A stretch of 64,000 nt of DNA, taken from contig NZ_JAJQQZ010000003.1 in the NCBI RefSeq assembly GCF_021729015.1, forward strand, positions 310,001 through 374,000. Reading direction: 5' to 3'. The stretch comes from Halobacterium rubrum. GTDB taxonomy: Archaea; Halobacteriota; Halobacteria; Halobacteriales; Halobacteriaceae. The notes beneath the pieces are model-generated. The model saw only the letters and a program-made list of their open reading frames with translations, was not told where the DNA came from and did not search any database. Every line of letters begins with the position of its first letter. The first letter of the stretch is position 1. The translations under genes were made by a program, and so were the position numbers. Below are positions 50,241 through 59,249 of this stretch, piece after piece.

Positions 50241-52799
50241 ATGTCTGATGGACTCGCCGACCGGTACGCGTCGGCGCTCACGCGGTACAGCCGGCCCGTG
50301 CTCGTGGTGCTGCTGGTCGCCACGCTGGTGATGGGCGCCAGCGCGGGCGGCGTCGACGGCGGCCTCTCCATCGCGTCGTTCGGCAGCGACTCCGAGGAGG
50401 CACAGAAGCTCGACTACGTCCGCGAGAACTTCGACACCGGCGACCGCAACACGACGTCGATGCAGGTAGTCGTCAGGAGCGACGACGACAGCGGCGAGAA
50501 CGTCCTCTCGAAGGCGTCGCTGCTGGAGACACTGCGGTTCCAGCGCGCGCTCCGCGACGACGACGCCATCGAAGGCACGCTCGTTGCCGGCCAGCCGACC
50601 GTCGGCGTCGGGAACCTCGTCGCGACGGCCGCCGTCCACGCCGACCACGACGGGGAGGGACCGCCCCCGCAGCCGACGCTCGAGGAGCAGATCGCACAGC
50701 TTGAGTCGATGAGCGACAGCGAGGTCGAACAGACCGTCGCAGCAGTGCTCGACCCGGACCGCGAGACGCCGGGCGGTGCCGACCCCTACCGGCTGCTCTC
50801 GACCGACTACGAGCCCGGCAGCACGACGGCCGCTGCGCGGGTCGTGTTCGTCGTACAGGCGACCGACGGCGCCGACGAGCTGTCCGACACCGTCGTAGAC
50901 GCCCAGCTCGCGACCCGTGACGTCGCCGAGGACACCATCCAGACCGGGGACGCGTTCGTGTTCGGCGCCGGCATCGTCGACGAGGAAGCGACGACCGCGA
51001 CCGGCGAGAGCTTCGCGCTCATCACGCCCGTCGCGCTCCTGCTGATTCTCGGCATCCTCGGGGTCGCCTACCGGGACGTCGTGGACGTCACGCTCGCGCT
51101 CGCCGGCACGCTCGTCACGCTCGTCTGGATGGGCGGCTTCATGGGGTGGGCGGGCATCGGCGTCACCCAGATTCTCATCGCGGTGCCGTTCCTCCTCGTC
51201 GGGCTGTCCATCGACTACGCGCTGCACGTCGTGATGCGGTCCCGGGAGGCCCGTGCCGCCGACTCGTCGCTGTCGGCCCGGGACGCGATGCGCGTCGGGC
51301 TCGGCGGCGTCACCGTCGCGCTCGCCGCGACCACGTTCACGACGGCCGTCGGGTTCCTCTCGAACACCGTCAGTCCCATCCAGTCCATCAGCGAGTTCGG
51401 GCTGGTCAGCGCCGTCGGCATCGTCTCGGCGTTCGTCGTGTTCGCCGGCCTGCTGCCGGCCGCAAAACTCGAGGTCGACGGCCTGCTGGAGCGGTTCGGA
51501 GCCGACCGCCGGAAGGCCGCGTTCGGCTCCAGCGGGGCCGCCGAGCGCATCGTGGGCGTCGGCACGTCGCTCGCTCGGACGGCGCCGGTCGCCGTCGTCG
51601 TCCTCGCGCTCGTCGTCAGCGCCGGCGGCGGGTACGCCGCCACGGACATCGACACGTCCATCGACCAGGTGGACTTCCTCCCCCGGGACTCCCCCGAGTG
51701 GATGGACGCCCTGCCCGGGCCGTTCGCGCCCAGCGACTACGAGATTCGCGAGGGCGCGGTGTTCCTCAACGACAACTTCGCGCAGTCCAGAGACCGGACG
51801 ACAGTCCACGTGCTCGTCGAGGGCCCGGTCACCGACCCCGGCACGCTCGACCGGATTGCCGCCGGCGACGCCGCCGTCGCGAACACGTCCTCGGCGGTGA
51901 CGCTGGCGAACGGTCGGCCGGACCTCGACAGCCCGGTGACCGCGATTCGCGCGACTGCGGCCGAGAACGACACGTTCGCCGCGCTCGTCGCGCGCAACGA
52001 CCCCGACGGCGACGGCGTCCCCGACGAGAACCTCGCGGCGGTCTACGACGGCCTCTACGACGCCGCCCCCGACCGCGCCGGCGCCGTTCTCGCGCGGACC
52101 GACGGCGGCCGGTACCGGGCGCTGGACACGCGAGTCACCGTCTCCGCCAGCAGCGACACCGCGACCATCACCAGCGAGATGCGGTCGGTCGCCGACACCG
52201 TCCGCGGGGACTCCGCGCTCACCGTGACCGCGACCGGGCCACCCATCGTCGACGACGTCGTCCAGTCGGCGCTGCTGCGGACCCTCGTCGAGACGTTCCT
52301 CATCACGCTCGGCGTCATCCTCGCGTTCCTCACGGCGCTGTTCTACCGGCGGTATCGGGCGCCCGCCCTCGGTGCCGTGACGATGGTGCCGGTGGTCGCC
52401 GCGCTCGGCTGGATTCTCGGCGCGATGTACCTGCTGGGCATCCCGTTCACGACGGAGACCGCGGTCATCGCGAGCATCGCCATCGGGCTCGGCGTCGACT
52501 ACGCCATCCACGTCAGCGAGCGGTTCCTCGACGAGCTCGACGACGCCGCCAACCCCTACGCCGCGCTCGACGCCACCGTCACGGGGACGGGCGGCGCGTT
52601 GCTCGCGAGCGCCGCCTCGACCGCTGCCGGGTTCGGTGTGCTGGTGCTCGCGCTCGTCCCGTCCCTGCGGCGGTTCGGCGCCGTGACCAGCACCGCTATC
52701 GCCTTCGCCTTCGTCGCGAGCGTGCTCGTGTTGCCGAGCCTGCTCGCGCTCTGGCACGAGTACGGGAGTCCACCGGAGTCAGTGACAGCCGAGCCCTGA
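50241..52799 (+). CDS. RND/MMPL-family exporter
   Basis: 852 residues with two halves, each with an N-terminal helix, a large extracellular domain and a cluster of membrane segments. VPFLLVGLSIDYALHVVMRSRE and SIAIGLGVDYAIHVSERFLDEL are the conserved RND segments with the proton-relay Asp (G-x-S/G-x-D-Y). Related MMPL and HAE-type proteins export lipids or hopanoids. The ATG at 50241 follows a short leader. Confidence 0.87.
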   Translation: MSDGLADRYASALTRYSRPVLVVLLVATLVMGASAGGVDGGLSIASFGSDSEEAQKLDYVRENFDTGDRNTTSMQVVVRSDDDSGENVLSKASLLETLRFQRALRDDDAIEGTLVAGQPTVGVGNLVATAAVHADHDGEGPPPQPTLEEQIAQLESMSDSEVEQTVAAVLDPDRETPGGADPYRLLSTDYEPGSTTAAARVVFVVQATDGADELSDTVVDAQLATRDVAEDTIQTGDAFVFGAGIVDEEATTATGESFALITPVALLLILGILGVAYRDVVDVTLALAGTLVTLVWMGGFMGWAGIGVTQILIAVPFLLVGLSIDYALHVVMRSREARAADSSLSARDAMRVGLGGVTVALAATTFTTAVGFLSNTVSPIQSISEFGLVSAVGIVSAFVVFAGLLPAAKLEVDGLLERFGADRRKAAFGSSGAAERIVGVGTSLARTAPVAVVVLALVVSAGGGYAATDIDTSIDQVDFLPRDSPEWMDALPGPFAPSDYEIREGAVFLNDNFAQSRDRTTVHVLVEGPVTDPGTLDRIAAGDAAVANTSSAVTLANGRPDLDSPVTAIRATAAENDTFAALVARNDPDGDGVPDENLAAVYDGLYDAAPDRAGAVLARTDGGRYRALDTRVTVSASSDTATITSEMRSVADTVRGDSALTVTATGPPIVDDVVQSALLRTLVETFLITLGVILAFLTALFYRRYRAPALGAVTMVPVVAALGWILGAMYLLGIPFTTETAVIASIAIGLGVDYAIHVSERFLDELDDAANPYAALDATVTGTGGALLASAASTAAGFGVLVLALVPSLRRFGAVTSTAIAFAFVASVLVLPSLLALWHEYGSPPESVTAEP

Positions 52800-52892
52800 G
52801 GGCCGGCCTGCGCGCTCTCCGCCGCGACGCTGCAGACGGTGACGGACCCTGTCGTCGGCAGACCTAAGCGGCTGGGCGTGTGAGTAGTGCAC

Positions 52893-53108
52893 ATGGAAGA
52901 GGACAGCCCGACCGAGGCCTGCGGCCGGTGCTCGATGACGACAGTCGTCGACGCGGCCGTGGACGAGGACCCCGAGCGCGACCCGTTCGGCGACGACCGC
53001 ATCGAGGTGGACGAAGACGCGATGACTCGCGTGAACCCCGTCGCGTGGACGCGCCGCGTCACGGGTCGCCTGAACCGCGCGGTCGAGTCGTTCGTCTACG
53101 GCCGGTGA
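52893..53108 (+). CDS. Small hypothetical protein
   Basis: 71 residues, acidic, with one CGRC pair near the N-terminus (EACGRCSMTTVVDAAV) and a basic C-terminal helix (WTRRVTGRLNRAVESFVYG). I do not recognise it. An ATG at 52893 is preferred to the GTG at 52887. Confidence 0.5.
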   Translation: MEEDSPTEACGRCSMTTVVDAAVDEDPERDPFGDDRIEVDEDAMTRVNPVAWTRRVTGRLNRAVESFVYGR

Positions 53109-53161
53109 CCCACCACGGGCGTTACGTTCATTTCCCCGTCTACCCAACTGGTCCGTAGGGA

Positions 53162-53635
53162 ATGCGCCGGGATTACTTCGAACTGGACGTGTCGAATGTC
53201 GAATGGGTCGACGGCAGCGACAGCCCCGAGAAGCCGAACGTCGTCATCGAGTTCACGGGCGCGACCGCGGACCTCCGGGACCGTCTCAGCGACTCGACCG
53301 GCGACCTACTGGACGCCGAGGAGACGGACGCAGCGTTCCGGCTGACCGACGACGCCGACGACCCGGACGCCAGCGGCGTCGTCTCGGTCACGAACCGCCT
53401 CACGGGCGACTTCCTCCTCGAACTGAACGTCGACGCCGACGACGTCCTCCAGTTCGTCCGGGCCGCTCGCCGCTACGGCGAGTCCACCGACGACGGCGAG
53501 GGCCGCTACCGCGTCGAGATCCGGGTCGACGGCGACGAACTCGTCGTCTACGAGAAAGCTACCTTCCTCGTGTACAGCAGTGACGGCGACCTCTTGCGCG
53601 GGCAGAGTCTCATCCCGAGCGGCGTCGAACTCTGA
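53162..53635 (+). CDS. Conserved haloarchaeal protein of unknown function
   Basis: 157 residues: MRRDYFELDVSNVEWVDG at the start, FLLELNVDADDVLQFVRAARRYG in the middle, YRVEIRVDGDELVVYEKATFLVYSS near the end. It resembles a conserved uncharacterised haloarchaeal family (possibly DUF5793; not verified). Function unknown. Confidence 0.7.
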   Translation: MRRDYFELDVSNVEWVDGSDSPEKPNVVIEFTGATADLRDRLSDSTGDLLDAEETDAAFRLTDDADDPDASGVVSVTNRLTGDFLLELNVDADDVLQFVRAARRYGESTDDGEGRYRVEIRVDGDELVVYEKATFLVYSSDGDLLRGQSLIPSGVEL

Positions 53636-53681
53636 ACCACAGATAGGGATAGCTAAGTGCGCGGGTCCGCTGCCGTCGCGC

Positions 53682-55097
53682 ATGGACGACGCCGACGAGC
53701 TCTTCGGGACGGCAGGCATCAGGGGGGACGCGGTCGAGACCGTCGACCCCGAACTGGCGCTCGCTGTCGGGACCGCCGCCGCCAGCGACGCGCGCCTCGG
53801 CGACGACGACGACGAATCCAGTAGCGGCGGCGACGGTGTCGCCGACCGGGAGTTCGTCGTGTCGCGGGACGGCCGGGAGACGGGGCCGGCGCTCGCGTCG
53901 GCGATGACGGCGGGCCTCGAATCCGCCGGTGCGCGCGTGCTGCGAGCGGGCGTGTTGCCGACGCCGGCGCTGGCGTACGCGAGCCAGGGGCGACGCGGCG
54001 TCCAGGTGACCGCGAGCCACAACCCCCCGGAGGACAACGGCATCAAGCTGTTCGTGGACGGCGAGGAGTACGACCGGGACGCCGAGCGAGCCGTCGAGGC
54101 GGGCGTGGCGGCGGACACCGAGTACGCCACGTGGGACGAGTGGGGCAGCGAGGAGTCCGTCGACGTCCTCCCGGATTACCGGGAGGCCGTCGCGTCGTTC
54201 GCCGGCGAGCACGGCGCACCGCTGGCCGGCATCACGGTCGCCGTCGACTGCGGGAACGGCGTCGCGGCGCTGGCGACGCCACAGGTCCTGCGGGAGCTGG
54301 GCGCGCACGTGGTGACGCTGAACGCGAACGTCGACGGCCACTTCCCGGGGCGCCCGAGCAAGCCGACGCCGGAGACCGTCTCGGACCTCCGGGAGTTCGT
54401 CGCGTCCGGCGACGCCGCGTTCGGCATCGCGCACGACGGCGACGCCGACCGCATCGTCGTCGTCGACGGCGACGGCGAGGTCGTCCACGAGGACACGGTT
54501 CTCGCCATTCTCGCAGAGCACTACACGGAGACCAGCGACGCCGACGACCCCGTGGTCGTGACGACGCCGAACGCCAGCGGCCGCATCGACGAGCGCGTCG
54601 AGGCGGCGGGCGGTCGCGTCGAGCGCGTCCGGCTCGGCGCGCTCCACGAGGGCGTCGCTGCGGCCCGCTCGAACGGCGGCGAGGTCGTGTTCGCAGCGGA
54701 ACCCTGGAAGCACGTCCACACGGCGTTCGGCGGCTGGATCGACGGCGTCGCGTCGGCCGCCGTGCTCTCGCGGCTGGTCGCCGACGCGGGCGGCCTCGCG
54801 CCGCTCCGGGAGCCCGTGACCGAACGCCCGTACCGGAAGGTCAGCGTCGAGTGCCCCGACGACGACAAGCCCGCCGTGATGGCAGCGATGGCGGACGACC
54901 TGCCGTCGGCGTTCCCCGATGCCAGCGACGTCGACACCCAGTACGGCGTCCGGCTGACCTTCCCCGACGCGTCGTGGGTGCTCGTGCGGCCGTCCGGTAC
55001 CGAGCCGTACGTCCGCGTGTACGCCGAGAGTGACGACGTCGACGAGCTCGTCGAGTCAGCTGCGGACGTGGTCCGCCAGGCCGTCGAGGACGCCTGA
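53682..55097 (+). CDS. Phosphohexomutase-superfamily enzyme (GlmM/PMM-like; possible phosphopentomutase)
   Basis: 471 residues of the alpha-D-phosphohexomutase superfamily. FGTAGIRGD at the start, phosphoserine loop VTASHNPPEDNG (Ser112), metal loop DGDADR (from Asp252), and the phosphate loop RPSGTEPYVRVY near the C-terminus. The sugar-specificity loop that reads G-E-x-S-G in hexomutases is AEPWK here (Glu340), so the substrate may differ. It lies upstream of a nucleoside importer, cytidine deaminase and uridine phosphorylase. Phosphorolysis yields pentose 1-phosphates, so a phosphopentomutase role is possible. Sugar nucleotide synthesis is the alternative. Confidence 0.85.
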   Translation: MDDADELFGTAGIRGDAVETVDPELALAVGTAAASDARLGDDDDESSSGGDGVADREFVVSRDGRETGPALASAMTAGLESAGARVLRAGVLPTPALAYASQGRRGVQVTASHNPPEDNGIKLFVDGEEYDRDAERAVEAGVAADTEYATWDEWGSEESVDVLPDYREAVASFAGEHGAPLAGITVAVDCGNGVAALATPQVLRELGAHVVTLNANVDGHFPGRPSKPTPETVSDLREFVASGDAAFGIAHDGDADRIVVVDGDGEVVHEDTVLAILAEHYTETSDADDPVVVTTPNASGRIDERVEAAGGRVERVRLGALHEGVAAARSNGGEVVFAAEPWKHVHTAFGGWIDGVASAAVLSRLVADAGGLAPLREPVTERPYRKVSVECPDDDKPAVMAAMADDLPSAFPDASDVDTQYGVRLTFPDASWVLVRPSGTEPYVRVYAESDDVDELVESAADVVRQAVEDA

Positions 55098-55161
55098 CTG
55101 ACCGCGACGCACTGCTCCGCTCGAACTGTGGTTACGGGCAGAGGGTCCGTGTAACGACGCA

Positions 55162-55169
55162 TTTATGAA
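55162..55169 (+). promoter_or_regulatory. TATA box of the nucleoside importer operon
   Basis: TTTATGAA, 23-30 nt upstream of the ATG at 55192. This spacing rules in that start and rules out the upstream ATG at 55165, which lies inside the TATA box. Confidence 0.7.
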
Positions 55170-55191
55170 TATTCGTGCCGCGCTTCAATCT

Positions 55192-56355
55192 ATGTCAGAG
55201 TTCGACCGGCGGACGTTTCTGAAAACGACCGCGGGCCTCGGCGTCGTGGGCCTCGGCGGAATCGCAGGCTGTACAGGGGGCCCGTCGGGAGACGGCGACG
55301 AGGACACGACGACGGAGAGTACCACGGAGGACACGGGTGGCGGCGACGAGGACACGACTACCGAGTCCGACGGCGGCGACGAGGGCGACGTGACGAACGT
55401 CGGGATGGTGTACGCCACTGGCGGTCTCGGCGACGGTTCGTTCAACGACCAGGCCCAGCAGGGCCTCCTCGCGGCGGCCGACGACTTCAACGTCGAGTAC
55501 CAGGAGACCCAGCCCGACGAGGCGGCGCAGTTCGGTAACTTCCAGCAGCAGCTGGCCGGTTCCACGGACCCCGACTACGACCTCGTGTCCTGTATCGGGT
55601 TCCTCCAGCAGGACTCACTCTCCCAGACGGCGCCCCAGTACCCCGACCAGGACTTCCAGATCGTCGACCAGACCGTCGACGAGCCGAACGTCGCGAGCTA
55701 CACGTTCCGCGAGCACGAGGGGTCGTTCCTCGCGGGCGTGCTCGCCACCGAGCTCTCCTCGATGGACTTCAGCGCCGCGGAGAGCTCCACGGCATCGGAC
55801 TCGACGAACCTCGGGTTCGTCGGCGGCATCGAGAGCGCGCTCATCAAGAAGTTCGAGGCCGGGTTCAAGGCCGGCGTGAAGTACACCAACGAGAACTTCG
55901 ACGTCTCGACGTCCTACACCGGCAGCTTCAACGACCCGACGGCGGGCCAGGAGGCCGCGCTCTCGATGTACTCCTCCGGCGCGGACATCGTCTACCACGC
56001 CTCCGGGAACACCGGCACCGGCGTCTTCCAGGCGGCACAGGAGAAGGGCCGGTTCGCCATCGGCGTCGACCGCGACCAGTCCGTGACGAAAGAGAGTTAC
56101 GCCGACGTCATCCTCGCCAGCATGGTCAAGCGCGTCGACACCGCCGTCTACAACGCCATCGAGGCGAAGGTCAACGGCGAGTACCCCGGCGGGAGCCAGG
56201 AGACGCTGGGCCTCCCCGAGGAGGGTGTCGCGCTGGTGTACGGCCAGCAGCTCGGCTCCGAGGTGCCCGACGATGTCCAGAGCACGGTCGCCGACGCACG
56301 CCAGGGCATCATCGACGGGGACATCGAGGTCCCGACCGATCCGTCGAACGTATAG
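55192..56355 (+). CDS. BMP-family nucleoside-binding lipoprotein
   Basis: 387 residues. Twin-arginine motif (DRRTFLKT), lipobox ending in Cys27 (GIAGC), a Thr/Asp/Glu/Gly linker (about 30-65), and a BMP domain ([53 protein letters not shown]). Binding protein of an ABC importer whose ATPase and permeases follow. Closely similar to the transducer-linked BMP protein at 7975. Confidence 0.92.
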   Translation: MSEFDRRTFLKTTAGLGVVGLGGIAGCTGGPSGDGDEDTTTESTTEDTGGGDEDTTTESDGGDEGDVTNVGMVYATGGLGDGSFNDQAQQGLLAAADDFNVEYQETQPDEAAQFGNFQQQLAGSTDPDYDLVSCIGFLQQDSLSQTAPQYPDQDFQIVDQTVDEPNVASYTFREHEGSFLAGVLATELSSMDFSAAESSTASDSTNLGFVGGIESALIKKFEAGFKAGVKYTNENFDVSTSYTGSFNDPTAGQEAALSMYSSGADIVYHASGNTGTGVFQAAQEKGRFAIGVDRDQSVTKESYADVILASMVKRVDTAVYNAIEAKVNGEYPGGSQETLGLPEEGVALVYGQQLGSEVPDDVQSTVADARQGIIDGDIEVPTDPSNV

Positions 56356-56391
56356 CGCGGCTTCTCCACTCTCACAGCTCCCCTGCTCGAA

Positions 56392-57963
56392 ATGACAGAT
56401 ACGGACGCGGCAGTCCGGCTCGAATCGATAACCAAACGCTTCCCGGGAGTCGTCGCCAACGACGACGTCGACCTGACTGTCGAGCGCGGCACCGTCCACG
56501 CGCTGCTCGGCGAGAACGGCGCCGGGAAGACGACGCTGATGAACGTCCTCTACGGGCTCTACCAGCCCACGTCGGGCCGCATCGAGGTCGACGGCGAGAC
56601 GCGCACGTTCGACTCGCCCCGAGACGCCATCGATGCGGGCGTCGGCATGATCCACCAGCACTTCATGCTGGTCGACACGATGACGGTCGCGGAGAACATC
56701 GCGCTCGGGAACGAACCCCGGAAGTACGGCGGGCTCGCCGTCGACCAGGACGCGACCCGCGAGGGGGTCGTGGAACTCAGCGAGCGCTACGGGTTCGACG
56801 TCGACCCCGACCAGCTCATCGAGGAGACGAGCGTCGGCGTCCAGCAGCGCGTCGAGATTCTGAAGGCGCTGTACCGTGGCGCGGACGTGCTCATCCTCGA
56901 CGAGCCGACGGCCGTGCTCACGCCACAGGAGGTCGAGGACCTGTTCGCGGTGCTCGAAGAGCTCACCGACCAGGGGAAGACGATCATCTTCATCACGCAC
57001 AAGCTCGGCGAAGCGATGCACGCCGCCGACGACATCACGGTGCTCCGTGACGGCAAGCACGTCGGCAGCGTCGCCGCCGACGAGACCTCCCGCGAGGAGC
57101 TCGCGGAGCTGATGGTCGGTCGGGAGGTCGTCCTCGAGATCGAGAAGCCGGACGTCGACGTCGGCGAGGAGGTGCTGTCCGTCGACTCCCTCAGCGTCAC
57201 CGACGACCGGGACGTCGAGGCCGTCTCGGACCTCTCGTTCTCGGTCCGCGAGGGCGAAGTGTTCGGCATCGCGGGCGTCGACGGGAACGGCCAGTCCGAG
57301 CTCGTCGAGGCGATCACCGGGCTCCGGAACCCCGAATCCGGGTCTGTCGCCTTCGACGGGGAGTCCATCACGTGGGACTCCCGCCGCGAACGCATCGACG
57401 CCGGGATGGCGTACGTCCCAGAGGACCGCCAGGAGCGCGGGCTCGTGATGGAGTTCGACCTCGTGGAGAACGGCATCCTCGGCAGCCAGCACGCCGACCC
57501 GTTCGCGTCTGGCGGCCGCATCGACTGGGGCGAGTCCCGGGTGCACGCCGAGCGCGTCGTCGAGGAGTACGACGTCCGACCGCCGGACGCCGACGCCGAC
57601 GCAGTGTCGCTGTCCGGCGGCAACCAGCAGAAGTTCGTCGTCGGCCGCGAGCTGGAGCGCGACCCCCGGCTGGTCGTCGCCACGCACCCGACGCGGGGCG
57701 TCGACGTCGGCAGCCAGGAGTTCATCCACGACCGGCTGCTGGACCTGCGGGCCGACGGCCGCGGTGTGTTGCTCGTGTCCTCGAAGCTCGACGAGGTCCG
57801 CGGGCTCTCCGACCGCCTCGCCGTGATGCACGACGGGGACGTGATGGCGGTCGTCGACCCCGACGAGGTCACGGAGGAACAGCTCGGGCTCCTGATGGCG
57901 GGCGAGCGCCCCGAGGAGATTCCGCACGCCGACAGCGCCGCGCCCGAGGGGGTGGAGCCGTGA
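56392..57963 (+). CDS. Nucleoside ABC importer ATPase (two ABC domains)
   Basis: 523 residues, tandem ATPase domains. First: Walker A GENGAGKTT at about 40-48, signature-like SVGVQQRVEILKAL, Walker B VLILDEPTAVLTP. Second: SGGNQQKFVVGRELERDP with VVATHPTRGVDV, where the Walker B acidic residues are replaced, as is usual for the sugar and nucleoside ATPases of this class. It lies 36 bp after the BMP gene and overlaps the permease start. Powers import in the operon. Confidence 0.92.
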   Translation: MTDTDAAVRLESITKRFPGVVANDDVDLTVERGTVHALLGENGAGKTTLMNVLYGLYQPTSGRIEVDGETRTFDSPRDAIDAGVGMIHQHFMLVDTMTVAENIALGNEPRKYGGLAVDQDATREGVVELSERYGFDVDPDQLIEETSVGVQQRVEILKALYRGADVLILDEPTAVLTPQEVEDLFAVLEELTDQGKTIIFITHKLGEAMHAADDITVLRDGKHVGSVAADETSREELAELMVGREVVLEIEKPDVDVGEEVLSVDSLSVTDDRDVEAVSDLSFSVREGEVFGIAGVDGNGQSELVEAITGLRNPESGSVAFDGESITWDSRRERIDAGMAYVPEDRQERGLVMEFDLVENGILGSQHADPFASGGRIDWGESRVHAERVVEEYDVRPPDADADAVSLSGGNQQKFVVGRELERDPRLVVATHPTRGVDVGSQEFIHDRLLDLRADGRGVLLVSSKLDEVRGLSDRLAVMHDGDVMAVVDPDEVTEEQLGLLMAGERPEEIPHADSAAPEGVEP

Positions 57964-59249
57964 GCGCGTCCGACCGAGCGCGCTCGGCGTTCGAGCGAAT
58001 CGTCACGGCGTCGGGCGTCGAACGCCTCCTCATCAGCGTCTCCGCGCTCGTGCTCTCGATTCTCATCGGGGGCGTCATCGTGCTCGCCGCCGGCCGGATG
58101 GCGGACTGCGGGACCGCGGCCTACCGGCTGGCGCTCCCCGGCAGCTTCGTCACGCAGTTCACGGGCGGCAGCGCGGTCGTCGCGATGGGGTTCTGTTACG
58201 ACCCGATAGCGGTGTACGACCTGCTGTTCCTCGGCGCGTTCGGCGACGTGCTGGGCGACCCGACGAACGGCCAGTTCGCCACGACGCTCGCCGAGACCAC
58301 CGTGCTCGCGTTCGCGGGCGTGGCGGTCGCCGTGGCGTTCCGCGCCGGCGTGTTCAACATCGGGGCGCAGGGCCAGCTCGTCGTCGGCGCGCTCACCACC
58401 GCCGTCACGCTGCTGTTCGTCGCGCCGCTGTTCGGTGGACTCGGCGTGCTCGGCACCGTCGTCGTGCTCCCGCTGGGCCTCCTGCTCGGTGCGCTCGGCG
58501 GCGGCCTCTACGGCGCGCTCCCCGGCGCGCTGAAGGCGTACGCCGACGCCAACGAGGTCATCACCACCATCATGTTGAACTTCGTCGCCACGTCGGTCGC
58601 GCTCTGGCTCGTCAACGACTCGAGCCGGTTCAAAGACCCCGACAGTTTCTCCAACCAGACCGTGCCGCTGCCGGAGTTCTCGCAGTTCCCGTCCGTCTTC
58701 TTCCGTGCCCGCGACGACTTCTCGGTCGTCGCGCTCGCCGTCGGCGTCCTCACGCTCGTCGGCGTCTGGTACCTGCTCACGCGGACGTCGTTCGGCTACG
58801 ACCTCCGCACGAGCGGCATCCAGCCCGACGCCGCCGAGTACGGTGGCGTCGACGCCGACCGCACCGTCGTCGCCAGCATGGCGCTGTCCGGCGCACTCGC
58901 GGGCATCGGCGGCGCCGTCTACGTGCTGATGATGCTCGGGAACTTCCAGACCGGCGTGCCGACGTACGGCTTCGACGGCATCACGGTCTCCATTCTCGCG
59001 GGCAACAACCCACTGGGCGTCGGGTTCGCGGCGCTGCTGTTCGGCGTGCTGAAGTCCGGCAGCATCGTCGTCCAGGTCGGCAGCGACGTGCCGCCGGAGC
59101 TTGTGGGCGTGCTCCGCGGGCTCATCATCCTGTTCGTCGCGATGCCGGAGTTCTTCCGGATGGCCGGGCGGCGCTTCGACTCGCTGCTGCCGGAGCGCGA
59201 GGAGCCACAGGGTGCCGTCGCGACCGACGGAGGTGTCAGCGATGAGTAG
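57960..59249 (+). CDS. Nucleoside ABC importer permease 1
   Basis: 429 residues from a GTG that overlaps the ATPase stop (GTGA). It has about eight to ten membrane segments with FRAGVFNIGAQGQLVVGAL and LKAYADANEVITTIMLNFVAT, the EAA-like coupling region of the branched-chain/nucleoside (RbsC/BMP-type) permease family. Pairs with the next gene. Confidence 0.9.
   Translation: MSASDRARSAFERIVTASGVERLLISVSALVLSILIGGVIVLAAGRMADCGTAAYRLALPGSFVTQFTGGSAVVAMGFCYDPIAVYDLLFLGAFGDVLGDPTNGQFATTLAETTVLAFAGVAVAVAFRAGVFNIGAQGQLVVGALTTAVTLLFVAPLFGGLGVLGTVVVLPLGLLLGALGGGLYGALPGALKAYADANEVITTIMLNFVATSVALWLVNDSSRFKDPDSFSNQTVPLPEFSQFPSVFFRARDDFSVVALAVGVLTLVGVWYLLTRTSFGYDLRTSGIQPDAAEYGGVDADRTVVASMALSGALAGIGGAVYVLMMLGNFQTGVPTYGFDGITVSILAGNNPLGVGFAALLFGVLKSGSIVVQVGSDVPPELVGVLRGLIILFVAMPEFFRMAGRRFDSLLPEREEPQGAVATDGGVSDE
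59229..59235 (+). promoter_or_regulatory. Strong ribosome binding site for permease 2
   Basis: GGAGGTG, 6 nt before the ATG at 59242, inside the end of permease 1. It supports internal initiation and fixes that start; most first genes in the window lack such a site. Confidence 0.7.

Noticed and set aside
55615-57927. Reverse-strand open frame of 770 codons over the importer genes
   Set aside because: Antisense shadow of the BMP and ATPase genes, which carry strong motifs.
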